DNA of 64,000 nucleotides from Armatimonadota bacterium (GTDB taxonomy: Bacteria > Armatimonadota > UBA10988). Shown piece after piece: positions 25,266 through 34,221 of this stretch (positions within the stretch are counted from its first letter, which is position 1; each line of letters opens with the position of its first letter). The DNA lies in the NCBI GenBank assembly GCA_016235455.1, contig JACRKZ010000059.1, positions 1 through 64,000 of the forward strand, read 5' to 3'. The notes beneath the pieces are model-generated. The model ran no database searches and was not told the DNA's origin. It saw only the letters and a program-made list of their open reading frames with translations. A program made the position numbers and the translations under genes.

Positions 25266-26876
25266 TTACCGACCTGTTTCCACCACCGGCTCGCCCTCGC
25301 CGCGGCCGAGCCGGTAGACCCAGCTGCGGCCGGTGACCTTCGCGCCCTGCACATCGGCATGGACGTCACCGGTCAGGCGGAAGGTCTTGGCCTTGGTGTC
25401 GAAGGTGCCACCGTTGGCCGTGACCGTCAGGCCGTCGCTGGGGCTGGTGAGGCGGAACCCGCCGCTGAAGGTAACCAGCTTGGCATCGGGCGAGAGTGTG
25501 GCGTGGCCGGCGCTGGCCGACGCGCGTCGGTCGCGGCCGTGGAACACGCCGCTGGGCGATTCCATGCTCAGCCCGTCGCCACGGCCGGCTCGGCCGGAGC
25601 TGGCGCTGATCGTCCAGGCGCCCTCGTCGCCCTGGCCACCCGCGCGCAGCGGCGACATCGTGGCCGAGGTCAGCCCACGGTCGGCGGTCAGCCGGTCGCC
25701 TCGGACCCAGTAGCTGTCTCGTGACAGCCTGACCCCACCGCTGGCGGTCAGTGCGCCGCTCGCCGAGCGCGTGGCGGTGTTGGCCGAGAACGAACTGCCG
25801 TCCTTGGTCACGCGCACACCACCCGACGCGGTCATGGCCTTGTCGCGGTAGGTCGCCGTGCCGGCGTTGAGCGTGGTGCCATCGGCCAGCGTCGCATTGA
25901 CTCCCGACAGGCGCAGCGTGCGGTCGTCGCCGACCGTGCCTGTGTCCGCGCGCAGGTGGTCACCGTTCATCTGCGCGTTGATGCCGTTGAGGCGCGCCTG
26001 CCGTGCGGCCAAGTCCACCGTGCCGCCGGTGCCCGCCACGCTGAGCCCGTCGCGGGCGAGCGTGGTGGCGCCGCGCGTGGTCACGCGCCGGCTGGCCATC
26101 TCATAGGTGGCCGCCTCGGCGTGCAGCTTCGCGCCGTCGAGCGTGATGGTCACACCGTTCTCGAAGTTGAGCTGGCCGTCCTTGCCGTGCCACGCGGCGC
26201 GCGGCGCCTCGAACGTGGCGGGCTTGCCGCCTACGGCCATGTCGCCCGTGACTTCGGCGAAGACGATGCAGCCCGAGGCGTCGACATCACCGCGTTTGGC
26301 CCGCGCCGTCCAGGTGCCGGAGTCGCTCGCGCGACGTGCCCACAGGTCCACGCCGCCGGCGCTGCGCAGGTCGTACTTGGCGTGCGCGCCGCGGATGAAG
26401 AGCATGGTCCCGTCGTAGGTGAACCGCGCCCGGCCGGCGATCACGAACTCGAGCGTCTCGGTGTTGAACTCGCCGCGCTCGGCGCGCATGGTGGCCCGAT
26501 GCGACGCGGACCGCACGTCCAGCCGATGGTCGAGGGTGATGACCTGCCTGCCCAGTTCGTAACGCAGGCGCCCGGCGGCCAGTTGAGAGTCGTATTCGGG
26601 TAGACGCGACGATGCTTCGATATCGAGCAAGTCGCCCGTGCCGCCCGCGGCGCCCATGAGCGCACTGATTTGGCCGGTGGCGCTCAGGGCCGTGGTGCCG
26701 TCGGCGCGGGGGAAGTCCACCGTGGTGCGTCCGCCCACGGCGAACAGGCCCGTGTCCTTCGCCGACTGCTCGGGCGGTGGCTTCTTGATGCGCGGTGGCG
26801 GCGTGTCGAGGCTGACGCAGGCGCTCAGGCCCAGGCCTGTCGCCAGCATCACCCACAACCGTCGCCGCACTCGCAT
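25266..26876 (-). CDS. LptC/OstA-like outer-membrane biogenesis lipoprotein
   Basis: A 536-residue protein with a lipoprotein signal (VMLATGLGLSACVSL; Cys about residue 20). It consists of many short beta-strand repeats of the OstA/LptA-LptC type (ATYEMASRRVTTRGATTLAR, ATYRDKAMTASGGVRVTKDG, GGTFDTKAKTFRLTGDVHAD). These fit a long beta-taco/jelly-roll that binds and bridges lipopolysaccharide across the periplasm. It is much longer than classical LptC (~190 aa), so it may combine LptC and LptA roles. The ATG at 26876 lies only 6 nt after a TATAAT and has no Shine-Dalgarno sequence, so the mRNA may be leaderless. Confidence 0.75.
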   Translation of the reverse strand: MRVRRRLWVMLATGLGLSACVSLDTPPPRIKKPPPEQSAKDTGLFAVGGRTTVDFPRADGTTALSATGQISALMGAAGGTGDLLDIEASSRLPEYDSQLAAGRLRYELGRQVITLDHRLDVRSASHRATMRAERGEFNTETLEFVIAGRARFTYDGTMLFIRGAHAKYDLRSAGGVDLWARRASDSGTWTARAKRGDVDASGCIVFAEVTGDMAVGGKPATFEAPRAAWHGKDGQLNFENGVTITLDGAKLHAEAATYEMASRRVTTRGATTLARDGLSVAGTGGTVDLAARQARLNGINAQMNGDHLRADTGTVGDDRTLRLSGVNATLADGTTLNAGTATYRDKAMTASGGVRVTKDGSSFSANTATRSASGALTASGGVRLSRDSYWVRGDRLTADRGLTSATMSPLRAGGQGDEGAWTISASSGRAGRGDGLSMESPSGVFHGRDRRASASAGHATLSPDAKLVTFSGGFRLTSPSDGLTVTANGGTFDTKAKTFRLTGDVHADVQGAKVTGRSWVYRLGRGEGEPVVETGR

Positions 26877-26882
26877 GGGGCC

Positions 26883-26911
26883 ATTATAGCCGCTCGGAGC
26901 GGTTGCCCACA
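26883..26911 (-). promoter_or_regulatory. Promoter for the LptC-like gene, probably leaderless
   Basis: Minus strand TATAAT (26883-26888) with a weak TGTGGG 17 nt upstream (26906-26911). The -10 ends 6 nt before the ATG at 26876, so transcription would start at or next to the start codon. Confidence 0.5.
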
Positions 26912-26917
26912 GCGCCT

Positions 26918-26945
26918 TTGCAGCCGAGGCGCATCGGCGTACCAT
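26918..26945 (+). promoter_or_regulatory. Probable promoter of the GNAT gene
   Basis: TTGCAG (26918-26923), a 16-nt spacer and TACCAT (26940-26945), 16 nt before the ATG at 26962. Confidence 0.35.
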
Positions 26946-26961
26946 GCGGGCTGGAGAGACC

Positions 26962-27396
26962 ATGGTGGTCGAGGTCAAAGAGGTGTCCACGCCCGAGGAG
27001 CTGGCAGCCTGCCGCGAACTGCGCCGGCGCGTGTTCATCGTCGAGCAGTGCGTGTCCGAGGCGGACGAGTGGGACGGGCTCGACGGGGAATGCCGGCATT
27101 TCCTCTGCCTCGCGGACGACGAGCCGGTGGGCACGGCGAGGCTGCGGCTGATGCCCGACGGCACGGCCAAGGCGCAGCGCGTCGCCGTGCTGCGCGCACG
27201 GCGCGGCCGGGGCGTCGGGCGGGCGGTCATGGCCGCGCTCGAAGCCGCGGCGCGAGAGGCCGGCTGCCGCGAAGTTCACCTCGGCGCGCAACTTGGGGCG
27301 TTGCCGTTCTATCAACGACTCGGCTACCATGCGCACGGGCCGGTGTTCGACGACGCCGGCATCCCGCATCGTCATATGTCGCGTGAGTTGGAGTGA
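26962..27396 (+). CDS. GNAT family N-acetyltransferase
   Basis: A 144-residue GCN5-related acetyltransferase: the N-terminal EELAACRELRRRVFIVEQ, a core GTARLRLMPDGTAKAQRVAVL, the acetyl-CoA loop RARRGRGVGRAVM (R/Q-x-x-G-x-G/A) and FYQRLGYHAHGPVFDDAGIPHRHM at the end, which resembles the ElaA/YjcF-type subgroup. The acceptor substrate is unknown. The ATG at 26962 has GGAGAG upstream; the ATG at 26944 overlaps the promoter. It is followed after 5 nt by the DUF5107 gene. Confidence 0.88.
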   Translation: MVVEVKEVSTPEELAACRELRRRVFIVEQCVSEADEWDGLDGECRHFLCLADDEPVGTARLRLMPDGTAKAQRVAVLRARRGRGVGRAVMAALEAAAREAGCREVHLGAQLGALPFYQRLGYHAHGPVFDDAGIPHRHMSRELE

Positions 27397-27401
27397 GCCG
27401 T

Positions 27402-29399
27402 ATGAGCAGCGAACTGCGCGTCGAGACGTTCACCATGCCGGCCGCGGATCTCGGACCCGAGAACCCGCTGCCGCCGCTGGTCTCACCGCCGCCGGCCAAC
27501 CGGCCGAACCTGGCCGGCGACGAGCCCGAGCCCGACCTTAGGTATGTCGGCTGGGGCTGCGATCATGGCATCTTGCCCTATCGCCTCCAGGACGGCTACA
27601 ACCGGGACCGCCGGCCGCGCGCCTTCCGCGCCGTGGTGCTCGAGAACCAACTGCTGCGCGCCACCTTCCTGCCCGAGCTCGGCGGGCGCTTGTGGTCGCT
27701 GGTCAGCCGCTCCGACGACCGCGAGTTGCTGTTCCGCAACCCCGTGTTCCAGCCCGCCGACCTGGCGGCGCGCAACGCCTGGTTCTCTGGCGGCGTGGAA
27801 TGGAACTGCTCCGTCCCGCACCATACGCCGCTGACCTGCGAGCCGCTGTTTGCCGCCACGCTGACCCGCGCCGACGGCACGCCGGTGCTCCGGCAGTATG
27901 AGTGGGACCGCATTCGCGGCGCGCTCTACCAGATCGACGCCTGGCTGCCCGACGGTTCACCCGTGCTGTACACCGGCGTACGCTACATCAATCCGCACGA
28001 CCACGAGATACCGGCCTATTGGTGGTCCAACATCGCCGTGCCGGAGACGGCCGACACGCGCGTGCTGGTGCCCGCCGACGAAGCCTTCCGCAATGCCTAC
28101 AGTGGCGGGTTCGACCTGCTCGACATCGCCGACAAGACCTATCCGGCGCGCGAGCCTCACGCCACCGACTACTTCTACCGCGTGCCGCTCGACAGCCGGC
28201 CGTGGGTCAGTGCCCTGCGGGCCGATGGCCAGGGCTTGTTCCAGACCTCCACCGCTCGGCTCAAAGGGCGCAAGCTGTTCGTCTGGGGCCAGGGGCCCGG
28301 GGGCAAGCGCTGGCAGGAGTTCCTCTCCTTGCCGGGCCAGGCCTACATTGAGATCCAGGCCGGGCTGGCGCGTACGCAGGGCGCCTGCCTGCCCATGCCG
28401 GCCGGGACTTCATGGCAGTGGGTCGAGGCCTACGGTCACATGAGCGCCGATCCGGCTGTCACGCATGGCGATGACTGGGTCGCGGCTCGCACGCTGGTGG
28501 GCCAGCGCGTCGGCGAGTTGGTGCCCGACGCGGTGCTGGCGGCGCAGGAGCAGGCGTTTCTGGCCAGCGTGGACCAGGAGCCAGCTGAGCACGTCCAGCT
28601 CGGCCGCGGCTGGGCACGGCTTGAGATGCTGCGGCGCGCGCGCGACGGCGAGCCGGAGATGGCACCGCCGGGCCTGCCGTTCCCCAAGGAGTCGCTGGTT
28701 GCCGACCAGGAGCCGTGGCTGGAGTTGCTCAGCGCCGGCCGCTTCGCCGAGCATCCGCCGTGGCGCGAGCCTGGTGCCTGGCTGACCCAGCCGGCGTGGC
28801 GCGCTCGGCTGGTCGAGGCGCTGGCCGAGCCCGGCAACGACCACTGGCTGACCTGGCTGCACCTGGGCGTGATGGCCTTCGACGCGGGCGACCGCGAGGC
28901 CGCGCTCGCTGCGTGGCGGACGTCGAACGAGCGGCTGCCCAACCCCGTGGCGCTGCGCAACCTGGCGCAACTGGCCAACGACGAGGGCGAGCGCGTCGAT
29001 CTGCTGGCCGACGCCTGCGGTCTGGCGCCGAGCTGGCCGCGCCTGGCCATCGAGGCCGGCCAGGCGGCGTTGCGCGCCGGTCGGCCCGAGGTATTCGAAC
29101 GGCTGTGGGACGAGGTCTGGACTGAGGAGGCCCGCGGTGCCGGCCGCATGAAGCTGCTCGCGGCGCAGGCGGCGCTGGCGCTGGGCCGGTTGGACGAGTG
29201 CGAGAGCCTGCTGCACGCGCTGGTGGTGCCCGACATGCGCGAGGGCGAAGTGTCGCTGACCGACCTGTGGTACAGCCTCTGGGAGCAGCGACTGAGCCAG
29301 CGCGAGGGCCTGGCCATCGACGATGAGCTCGCGGCGCGCGTGCGGCGCGAGTACCCGCCGCCGGCCGATCTGGATTTCCGGATGAACGCGACGGTTTGA
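27402..29399 (+). CDS. DUF5107 and TPR-like protein
   Basis: A 665-residue cytoplasmic protein. Residues about 40-340 form a galactose-mutarotase-like supersandwich of the DUF5107 type (LENQLLRATFLPELGGRLWSL, GVEWNCSVPHHTPLTCEPLF, YINPHDHEIPAYWWSN). Residues about 450-650 are alpha-helical TPR-like repeats (HLGVMAFDAGDREAALAAW, NPVALRNLAQLANDEGERVD). DUF5107 proteins occur in polysaccharide-utilising bacteria and may bind or process sugars; no catalytic residue is established. GGAG lies 8 nt before the ATG at 27402, which overlaps the end of the GNAT unit's spacing, so the two are probably co-transcribed. Confidence 0.8.
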   Translation: MSSELRVETFTMPAADLGPENPLPPLVSPPPANRPNLAGDEPEPDLRYVGWGCDHGILPYRLQDGYNRDRRPRAFRAVVLENQLLRATFLPELGGRLWSLVSRSDDRELLFRNPVFQPADLAARNAWFSGGVEWNCSVPHHTPLTCEPLFAATLTRADGTPVLRQYEWDRIRGALYQIDAWLPDGSPVLYTGVRYINPHDHEIPAYWWSNIAVPETADTRVLVPADEAFRNAYSGGFDLLDIADKTYPAREPHATDYFYRVPLDSRPWVSALRADGQGLFQTSTARLKGRKLFVWGQGPGGKRWQEFLSLPGQAYIEIQAGLARTQGACLPMPAGTSWQWVEAYGHMSADPAVTHGDDWVAARTLVGQRVGELVPDAVLAAQEQAFLASVDQEPAEHVQLGRGWARLEMLRRARDGEPEMAPPGLPFPKESLVADQEPWLELLSAGRFAEHPPWREPGAWLTQPAWRARLVEALAEPGNDHWLTWLHLGVMAFDAGDREAALAAWRTSNERLPNPVALRNLAQLANDEGERVDLLADACGLAPSWPRLAIEAGQAALRAGRPEVFERLWDEVWTEEARGAGRMKLLAAQAALALGRLDECESLLHALVVPDMREGEVSLTDLWYSLWEQRLSQREGLAIDDELAARVRREYPPPADLDFRMNATV

Positions 29400-29423
29400 C
29401 CCACCGCCCCGGCTGGGTAAGCT
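29396..29423 (+). promoter_or_regulatory. Possible promoter overlapping the DUF5107 stop
   Basis: TTGACC (29396-29401), a 16-nt spacer and TAAGCT (29418-29423), 21 nt before the ATG at 29445. Weak; readthrough from upstream is also likely. Confidence 0.28.
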
Positions 29424-29444
29424 GCCCCCGAGGGGAGCGGCGGC

Positions 29445-30053
29445 ATGGGGCGTGCTCTGGCCTGGGCGACGGCTTTGACGGGGGCTCAGTTGGCGCTGGG
29501 CCTGTGTCTCGGCTGCTACTACAACTACACCTTCTTCGGCCGCGCCGCGGGCCCGTTGCCGCAGCCGGTGGCGAGCGCCGGCGCGATGCTGTACTACCTG
29601 TTCGTGGCCGCGGGCGACACGCAAGTGGTGCAGGCCTGGCTGTGGATGCTGTGCTTCCCGCTGGCCGGATGGATCTGGCTTGGCTCGTTGTGGGTTGTGG
29701 GTCGGCGGCTGGGCGGCGCTTGCCGCGGACTGGTACGTGCATCGCTGGCCGGCATCGTGCCGTTGCTACTGCCGTTGCCGTACTTGCTCTGGCGCCACGC
29801 GCTGACGCCGAACGGACCCAGTTGGGCGCAGTTCCAGCAGGCGGCGCTGTACCGGCGGTTCGACACCGTGCCGGCGGGGCTGCCCGCGCTGTTCGTGCCG
29901 CTGGCCGTGGTCGGCCTGGCGCTCGAAGCGGTGCTGCTGGCTCGTGCGTCGGGCGTCGGTCCGGGACGGGCCGCGGCGTGGCTGATGGTCTCCTTGGGCG
30001 TCGCCATGCTGGCCACTGCCTTGCTTACGGTGCCGTTTGTGGCGCGTACCTGA
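29445..30053 (+). CDS. Hypothetical integral membrane protein
   Basis: A 202-residue protein with about five hydrophobic segments (residues 5-25, 45-60, 65-85, 95-115 and 145-200 in two parts) and no recognised family motif. GGGGAG lies about 9 nt before the ATG. It sits between the DUF5107 gene and metK, and its stop is just before the metK promoter. No function is proposed. Confidence 0.7.
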   Translation: MGRALAWATALTGAQLALGLCLGCYYNYTFFGRAAGPLPQPVASAGAMLYYLFVAAGDTQVVQAWLWMLCFPLAGWIWLGSLWVVGRRLGGACRGLVRASLAGIVPLLLPLPYLLWRHALTPNGPSWAQFQQAALYRRFDTVPAGLPALFVPLAVVGLALEAVLLARASGVGPGRAAAWLMVSLGVAMLATALLTVPFVART

Positions 30054-30054
30054 G

Positions 30055-30083
30055 TTGACCGACCTCTTGACGAGGGGTAGAAT
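30055..30083 (+). promoter_or_regulatory. Promoter of metK with a leader hairpin
   Basis: TTGACC (30055-30060), a 17-nt spacer and TAGAAT (30078-30083). The ~45-nt leader contains a short perfect hairpin GCCGCC-TGA-GGCGGC around 30097-30111. It is too short for any known SAM riboswitch. Confidence 0.6.
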
Positions 30084-30138
30084 GAGTGCCTGTCGGCCGC
30101 CTGAGGCGGCTTCGGCCAGCTAGTGGAGACAAGCACAC

Positions 30139-31299
30139 ATGGGCGTGTTGCGCACGTACGCTTCGGAATCGGTGACCGAGGGCCATCCCGATAAGGTTTG
30201 CGACCAGATCTCCGATGCCATTCTGGACGCCATTCTGGCGGGCAACGAGGGTGCCGACCTGGCGCGCGCTCGGGTGGCTTGCGAGACCGCGGTCAAAACG
30301 CATGACGTGATCCTGCTCGGCGAGATCACCAGTGCGTTCCAGCCCGACTATGAGGCCATCGCGCGCAAGACCCTGCGCGAGATTGGCTACGACAGCGAAG
30401 AGAGCGGCATCGACCCCGACAAGTGCCGTGTCACCGTGCTGGTTGAAGGCCAGTCGCCGCACATCGCCATGGGCACCACCGAAGAGAATCTCGGCGCCGG
30501 CGACCAGGGCATGATGTTCGGCTACGCCAGCAACGAAACGCCCAGCTACATGCCGTTGCCCATCGCGCTGGCCCACGATCTGTGCCGCCGCTTGTCGGTG
30601 GTGCGCAAGGACGGCACGCTGCCGCACCTGCGCCCTGACGGCAAGTCCCAGGTCACCGTCGACTACGTCGACGGCAAGCCGGTGGCCGTGACCCGCGTGG
30701 TCATCGCCACGCAGCACACCGAAGAGAGCACCGACCGCATTCCCGCCGATGTGCTGGAGCATGTGGTCAAGCCCGTCCTCGGTGACTGGCTCAAGCCCGA
30801 CACGCCCGTGCTGGTCAACGGTACCGGCAAGTTCGTCGTGGGTGGCCCCATGGGCGACGCTGGCCTGACCGGCCGCAAGATCATCGTCGACACCTACGGT
30901 GGCGTCGGCCGCCATGGCGGCGGCGCGTTCTCCGGCAAGGATCCGACGAAGGTCGACCGCAGCGCCGCCTACTACGCGCGCTACGTGGCCAAGAACGTCG
31001 TGGCCGCCGGCCTGGCCGACCGCTGCGAGTTCCACCTGGCTTACTGCATCGGCGTCGCCGAGCCGCAGGCCGTGGGCGTGGAGACCTTTGGTACCGCCAA
31101 GGTTGCCGACGAAGTCATCGTCAACGCCATCAAGGCCGTCTTCGACTGCACGCCGGGCGCGATCATCCGCGACCTGCAGCTCCGCCAGCCGATCTACCGC
31201 GACACGGCCGCCTACGGCCACTTCGGTCGGACCGACCTGGACCTGCCGTGGGAGCGCTTGGACCGCGTGGACGCGCTGAAGGCCGCCGCCGGCGTCTAG
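30139..31299 (+). CDS. metK: S-adenosylmethionine synthetase
   Basis: A 386-residue MetK that makes SAM from methionine and ATP. Signature motifs are [19 protein letters not shown] (N-terminal His and Asp of the active site), [22 protein letters not shown] and [17 protein letters not shown] (the P-loop-like GGGAFSGKD). The length is normal. GGAG lies about 10 nt before the ATG. It ends with a strong intrinsic terminator at 31323-31358, so thrC is probably expressed separately or by readthrough. Confidence 0.98.
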   Translation: MGVLRTYASESVTEGHPDKVCDQISDAILDAILAGNEGADLARARVACETAVKTHDVILLGEITSAFQPDYEAIARKTLREIGYDSEESGIDPDKCRVTVLVEGQSPHIAMGTTEENLGAGDQGMMFGYASNETPSYMPLPIALAHDLCRRLSVVRKDGTLPHLRPDGKSQVTVDYVDGKPVAVTRVVIATQHTEESTDRIPADVLEHVVKPVLGDWLKPDTPVLVNGTGKFVVGGPMGDAGLTGRKIIVDTYGGVGRHGGGAFSGKDPTKVDRSAAYYARYVAKNVVAAGLADRCEFHLAYCIGVAEPQAVGVETFGTAKVADEVIVNAIKAVFDCTPGAIIRDLQLRQPIYRDTAAYGHFGRTDLDLPWERLDRVDALKAAAGV

Positions 31300-31322
31300 T
31301 CGCGACCCGTTCGGTGTCATGT

Positions 31323-31358
31323 CGCGAGGCGGGTCAGCCGACCCGCCTCGCGTTGTTT
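31323..31358 (+). terminator. Intrinsic terminator of metK
   Basis: A perfect 12-bp stem (31323-31334 with 31341-31352, loop CAGCCG) followed by TTGTTT. It lies inside a possible N-terminal extension of the thrC frame, which argues that thrC starts downstream, at 31376. Confidence 0.8.
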
Positions 31359-31375
31359 GGGCCTGGGGCAAGCCG

Positions 31376-32725
31376 ATGGCTACCATTCCGTCTCGATCGT
31401 CACTGCGCGCCTGGTTCCAGTGCTCGGAGCCCGGCTGCGAGGACCAGCACTATCCACTGAACGAAGTCGTCTTCCGCTGCCGACGCTGCGGCGGGCTGCT
31501 GGAGGTGCAGCACGACACCACGGCGCTGGCCGCGGCCTCTGCTGACGACTGGAAGGCTGCGCTGGACGGGCGACTGGGCCATCGCGCGCCGGGCGGCAGC
31601 GGCGTCTGGGCGCACCACGAGTGGATCGCGCCGGGTGTGGCGCCCGAGAACATCGTCAGCTTCGCCGAAGGTGGCACGGCCCTGCAGGCGATGGGCCGCT
31701 TCGCCGTCGAGGTCGGCGTGCCGCGGGTCTGGCTCAAGCAGTGCGGCGTCACCCACACCGGCAGCTTCAAGGACCTGGGCCTGACGGTGCTGGTCTCGCA
31801 GGTCAAGCAGATGCTGGCCGAAGGCGTGCCGATCCGCGCGGTGGCTTGCGCCTCGACCGGCGACACCTCGGCGGCCCTGGCCGCCTACGCGGCCGCGGCG
31901 GGCATTCCGGCCGTGGTCTTCCTGCCCCGGGGCAAGATCAGCGTGCCGCAGCTCATTCAGCCGATTGCCAACGGCGCCAAGGTGCTCGCGCTGGATACCG
32001 ACTTCGACGGCTGCATGGAGATCGTCCAGGAAGTCACCGCCGACGGCGGCCTGTACTTGGCCAACAGCCTCAACAGCCTGCGCATCGAGGGCCAGAAGAC
32101 GGTGGCCTTCGAGATCGTGCGCCAGCTCGACTGGCAGGTGCCCGACTGGATCGTCATTCCGGGCGGCAACCTGGGCAACGTCAGCGCGCTCGGCCGCGGG
32201 CTCGACCTGATGCTGCAACTGGGCCTGATCGACCGGCTGCCGCGCATCGCCGTGGCGCAGTCGGCCATGGCCAACCCGCTGTACCTGTCGTACCTGCGCG
32301 ACTTCACGGTGTTCGAGCCGGTGGAGGCCCAGGCCACGGCGGCCAGCGCCATCCGCATCGGCAACCCGGTGAGCATCAAGCGCGCCGTGCGCACCCTCCA
32401 GGCCACCAACGGCGTGGTCGAGCAGGCCAGCGAGGACGAGCTGGCCAACGCCGCGGCCTGGGCCGACCGGAGCGGCTTCTTCATCGATCCGCACACGGGC
32501 GTGGCGCTGGCGGCGATGATCAAGCTGGTGGGCAAGGGCCTGATCGGGCGTGACGATCGCGTCGTGGTGGTCTCCACGGCCAGCGGGCTCAAGTTCCCGG
32601 ACTGGAAGGTGGCTTACCATCTGAGCCAGCTCGAAGGCGTGATCAGCCGCCACGCGAACCCGCCGATCGAACTGCCGGCCACGGTGGCGGCGGCGCGTGA
32701 AGCGCTCGAACGAGTTCTGTGCTAG
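31376..32725 (+). CDS. thrC: Threonine synthase
   Basis: A 449-residue PLP enzyme converting O-phosphohomoserine to threonine. Residues about 10-42 form a Cys-rich finger (CSEPGCEDQ...FRCRRCGG) found in archaeal/plant-like threonine synthases. The PLP Lys is in [11 protein letters not shown], the phosphate loop is [14 protein letters not shown], and [22 protein letters not shown] matches the family. The start at 31376 is set by the metK terminator upstream and the natural [11 protein letters not shown] start; no strong ribosome-binding site is seen. An annotation as a related PLP fold-II enzyme is less likely. Confidence 0.92.
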   Translation: MATIPSRSSLRAWFQCSEPGCEDQHYPLNEVVFRCRRCGGLLEVQHDTTALAAASADDWKAALDGRLGHRAPGGSGVWAHHEWIAPGVAPENIVSFAEGGTALQAMGRFAVEVGVPRVWLKQCGVTHTGSFKDLGLTVLVSQVKQMLAEGVPIRAVACASTGDTSAALAAYAAAAGIPAVVFLPRGKISVPQLIQPIANGAKVLALDTDFDGCMEIVQEVTADGGLYLANSLNSLRIEGQKTVAFEIVRQLDWQVPDWIVIPGGNLGNVSALGRGLDLMLQLGLIDRLPRIAVAQSAMANPLYLSYLRDFTVFEPVEAQATAASAIRIGNPVSIKRAVRTLQATNGVVEQASEDELANAAAWADRSGFFIDPHTGVALAAMIKLVGKGLIGRDDRVVVVSTASGLKFPDWKVAYHLSQLEGVISRHANPPIELPATVAAAREALERVLC

Positions 32726-32738
32726 AATGAGGACAGCT

Positions 32739-32812
32739 CCGCTTGCCGTGCCCGGATGAGACGCCTCCACTTCGGTGAGGGTAATCTCGCTTCTACCGGG
32801 TGCGGCAAGCGG
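32739..32812. terminator. Inverted repeat between convergent thrC and sulfatase genes
   Basis: Arms 32739-32755 (CCGCTTGCCGTGCCCGG) and 32796-32812 are reverse complements at 15 of 17 positions around a 40-nt loop. They lie 13 nt past the thrC stop and 5 nt past the sulfatase stop. Probably a bidirectional terminator, unrelated in sequence to the CGCAGATGA palindromes. Confidence 0.5.
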
Positions 32813-32817
32813 CGCTC

Positions 32818-34221
32818 TCAGATCCCTTCGGCCCGCCACACCTTCTGCTGCTCGATGTTGGCGCGCACCGCGGCGCAATAGTCAGGCCGCCCGCGCACCT
32901 CATGCAGGTAGGCGGCCATGTCGCTGTCGTACCTGCGCAACGGTTCCGGTTCGGCGCCCAGATCGGGCGACTCCATGACCCAGCGGTCCAGCCGGTCGCG
33001 CATCTCCACCAACACCTCCGCATGGTCGGGCTCGGTCGCCAGGTTGTGCAGCTCCCAGGGGTCTGCCACCAGGTCGTAGAGCTCCTCGGGCTTACGGCGT
33101 GGCGCGAACAGCGCGCTCTGATGCTCGTCCAACCCGCCGGCCGCGTGCAGTTCGCGCAGTCGGTGCAGAATGCGCTTGTCGTCCTTGTAGGCGCAGGGCT
33201 GCAGCAAGGGCCGCTTAGGCAGGCAGTTGCGGATGTACTTGTAGCGCCGGCTGCGCACCGAGCGGATGCGGTCGACGGTCTCGTCGCAGCGGTCGCGGGC
33301 GGCGAAGGTCACTTCGCGCGGCTCGTAGTCGGCGGCCAGGCAGTTGCGAGCCTGCATCCACGCGGGCGGCGCCACCCCCGCCGCAGCCAGAGTGATGGCC
33401 GCGGCGTCCATGGTCTGCACCAGGTCGTCGCGTACGACGCCGGCCCGAAAATCGGGCGCGCGCACCACGAACGGTACCTTGGTGCCCTCGTCGTAGAGGA
33501 ACTGCTTGCCGCGCGCCTGGCTGATGCCGTGGTCGGCCAGGAAGATCACGACCGTGTTATCGGCCAGACCCTCATTGTCGAGCCGGTCGAGGATCTGTCC
33601 GACCTGCAGATCGGTGTAGCGCACCGTGTCCAGGTAGTCGGCCCAGTCGGCCAGGAACACGGGGTCGCGCGGGTAGTAGGGCGGCAGTTCGACGGACTCC
33701 GGGTCGGTCAGGCTGCCCAGCGCCACGCGCGCGCGGTCGTGCCAGGTGGCCGACTCGCGATGCTTGCCGCCCCACAGCGTGATCTGCGCGAAGAACGGCC
33801 GGTCGTCGGGCCGTTGCCCCAGCTCCGTGCCGTCGAACATGGCCCTCGGCCAGACGAAGTTATAATCGGTCTTGCCCAGCCGGCCATCACCCACCGGTTC
33901 GGCCTGCAGGCTGGTCCAGTAGCCGGCGCGCTGGAGCAGGAGCGGCAGCGGCTCCACGCCCGCGGGCAGATGCACGGGCTCCACGCCGCGGCCGCTGCGA
34001 TGATGGTGTGCGCCCACGGCGGTCTGGTAGCTGCCGGTGATCACCCCCGACCGCGACGCCGAGCAGACCGGGCCGGTGCAGAAGGCCTGGCGGAAGACCA
34101 CGCCCTCGGCCGCCATCTGGTCCACGCGCGGCGTGGTGATGGTGCGCTCACCATAGCAGCCAAAGTGGGCGGTGGTGTCCTCGCCATAGATCCACACGAC
34201 GTTGAGCCTGGTGCTGCTCAT
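32818..34221 (-). CDS. Sulfatase family protein (cytoplasmic form)
   Basis: A 467-residue alkaline-phosphatase-fold sulfatase. It has the metal site NVVWIYGEDTT, and a formylglycine-type motif VCSASRSGVITG in which the usual Pro of C-x-P-x-R is Ala; then FLADHGISQARGKQFLYDEGTKVPF and a C-terminal ELYDLVADPWELHNLA. There is no signal peptide, unlike its neighbour. Its start overlaps the upstream sulfatase stop by ATGA. Likely substrate: a sulfated sugar taken into the cell, or a protein exported in another way. Whether the CSASR Cys is converted to formylglycine depends on the maturase. Confidence 0.88.
   Translation of the reverse strand: MSSTRLNVVWIYGEDTTAHFGCYGERTITTPRVDQMAAEGVVFRQAFCTGPVCSASRSGVITGSYQTAVGAHHHRSGRGVEPVHLPAGVEPLPLLLQRAGYWTSLQAEPVGDGRLGKTDYNFVWPRAMFDGTELGQRPDDRPFFAQITLWGGKHRESATWHDRARVALGSLTDPESVELPPYYPRDPVFLADWADYLDTVRYTDLQVGQILDRLDNEGLADNTVVIFLADHGISQARGKQFLYDEGTKVPFVVRAPDFRAGVVRDDLVQTMDAAAITLAAAGVAPPAWMQARNCLAADYEPREVTFAARDRCDETVDRIRSVRSRRYKYIRNCLPKRPLLQPCAYKDDKRILHRLRELHAAGGLDEHQSALFAPRRKPEELYDLVADPWELHNLATEPDHAEVLVEMRDRLDRWVMESPDLGAEPEPLRRYDSDMAAYLHEVRGRPDYCAAVRANIEQQKVWRAEGI

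Noticed and set aside
30084..30138. SAM riboswitch before metK
   Set aside because: The leader is about 45 nt with one small hairpin, too short for known SAM aptamers.
31319..31375. Upstream start for thrC
   Set aside because: The extra codons lie over the perfect metK terminator at 31323-31358 and are not part of the conserved protein.
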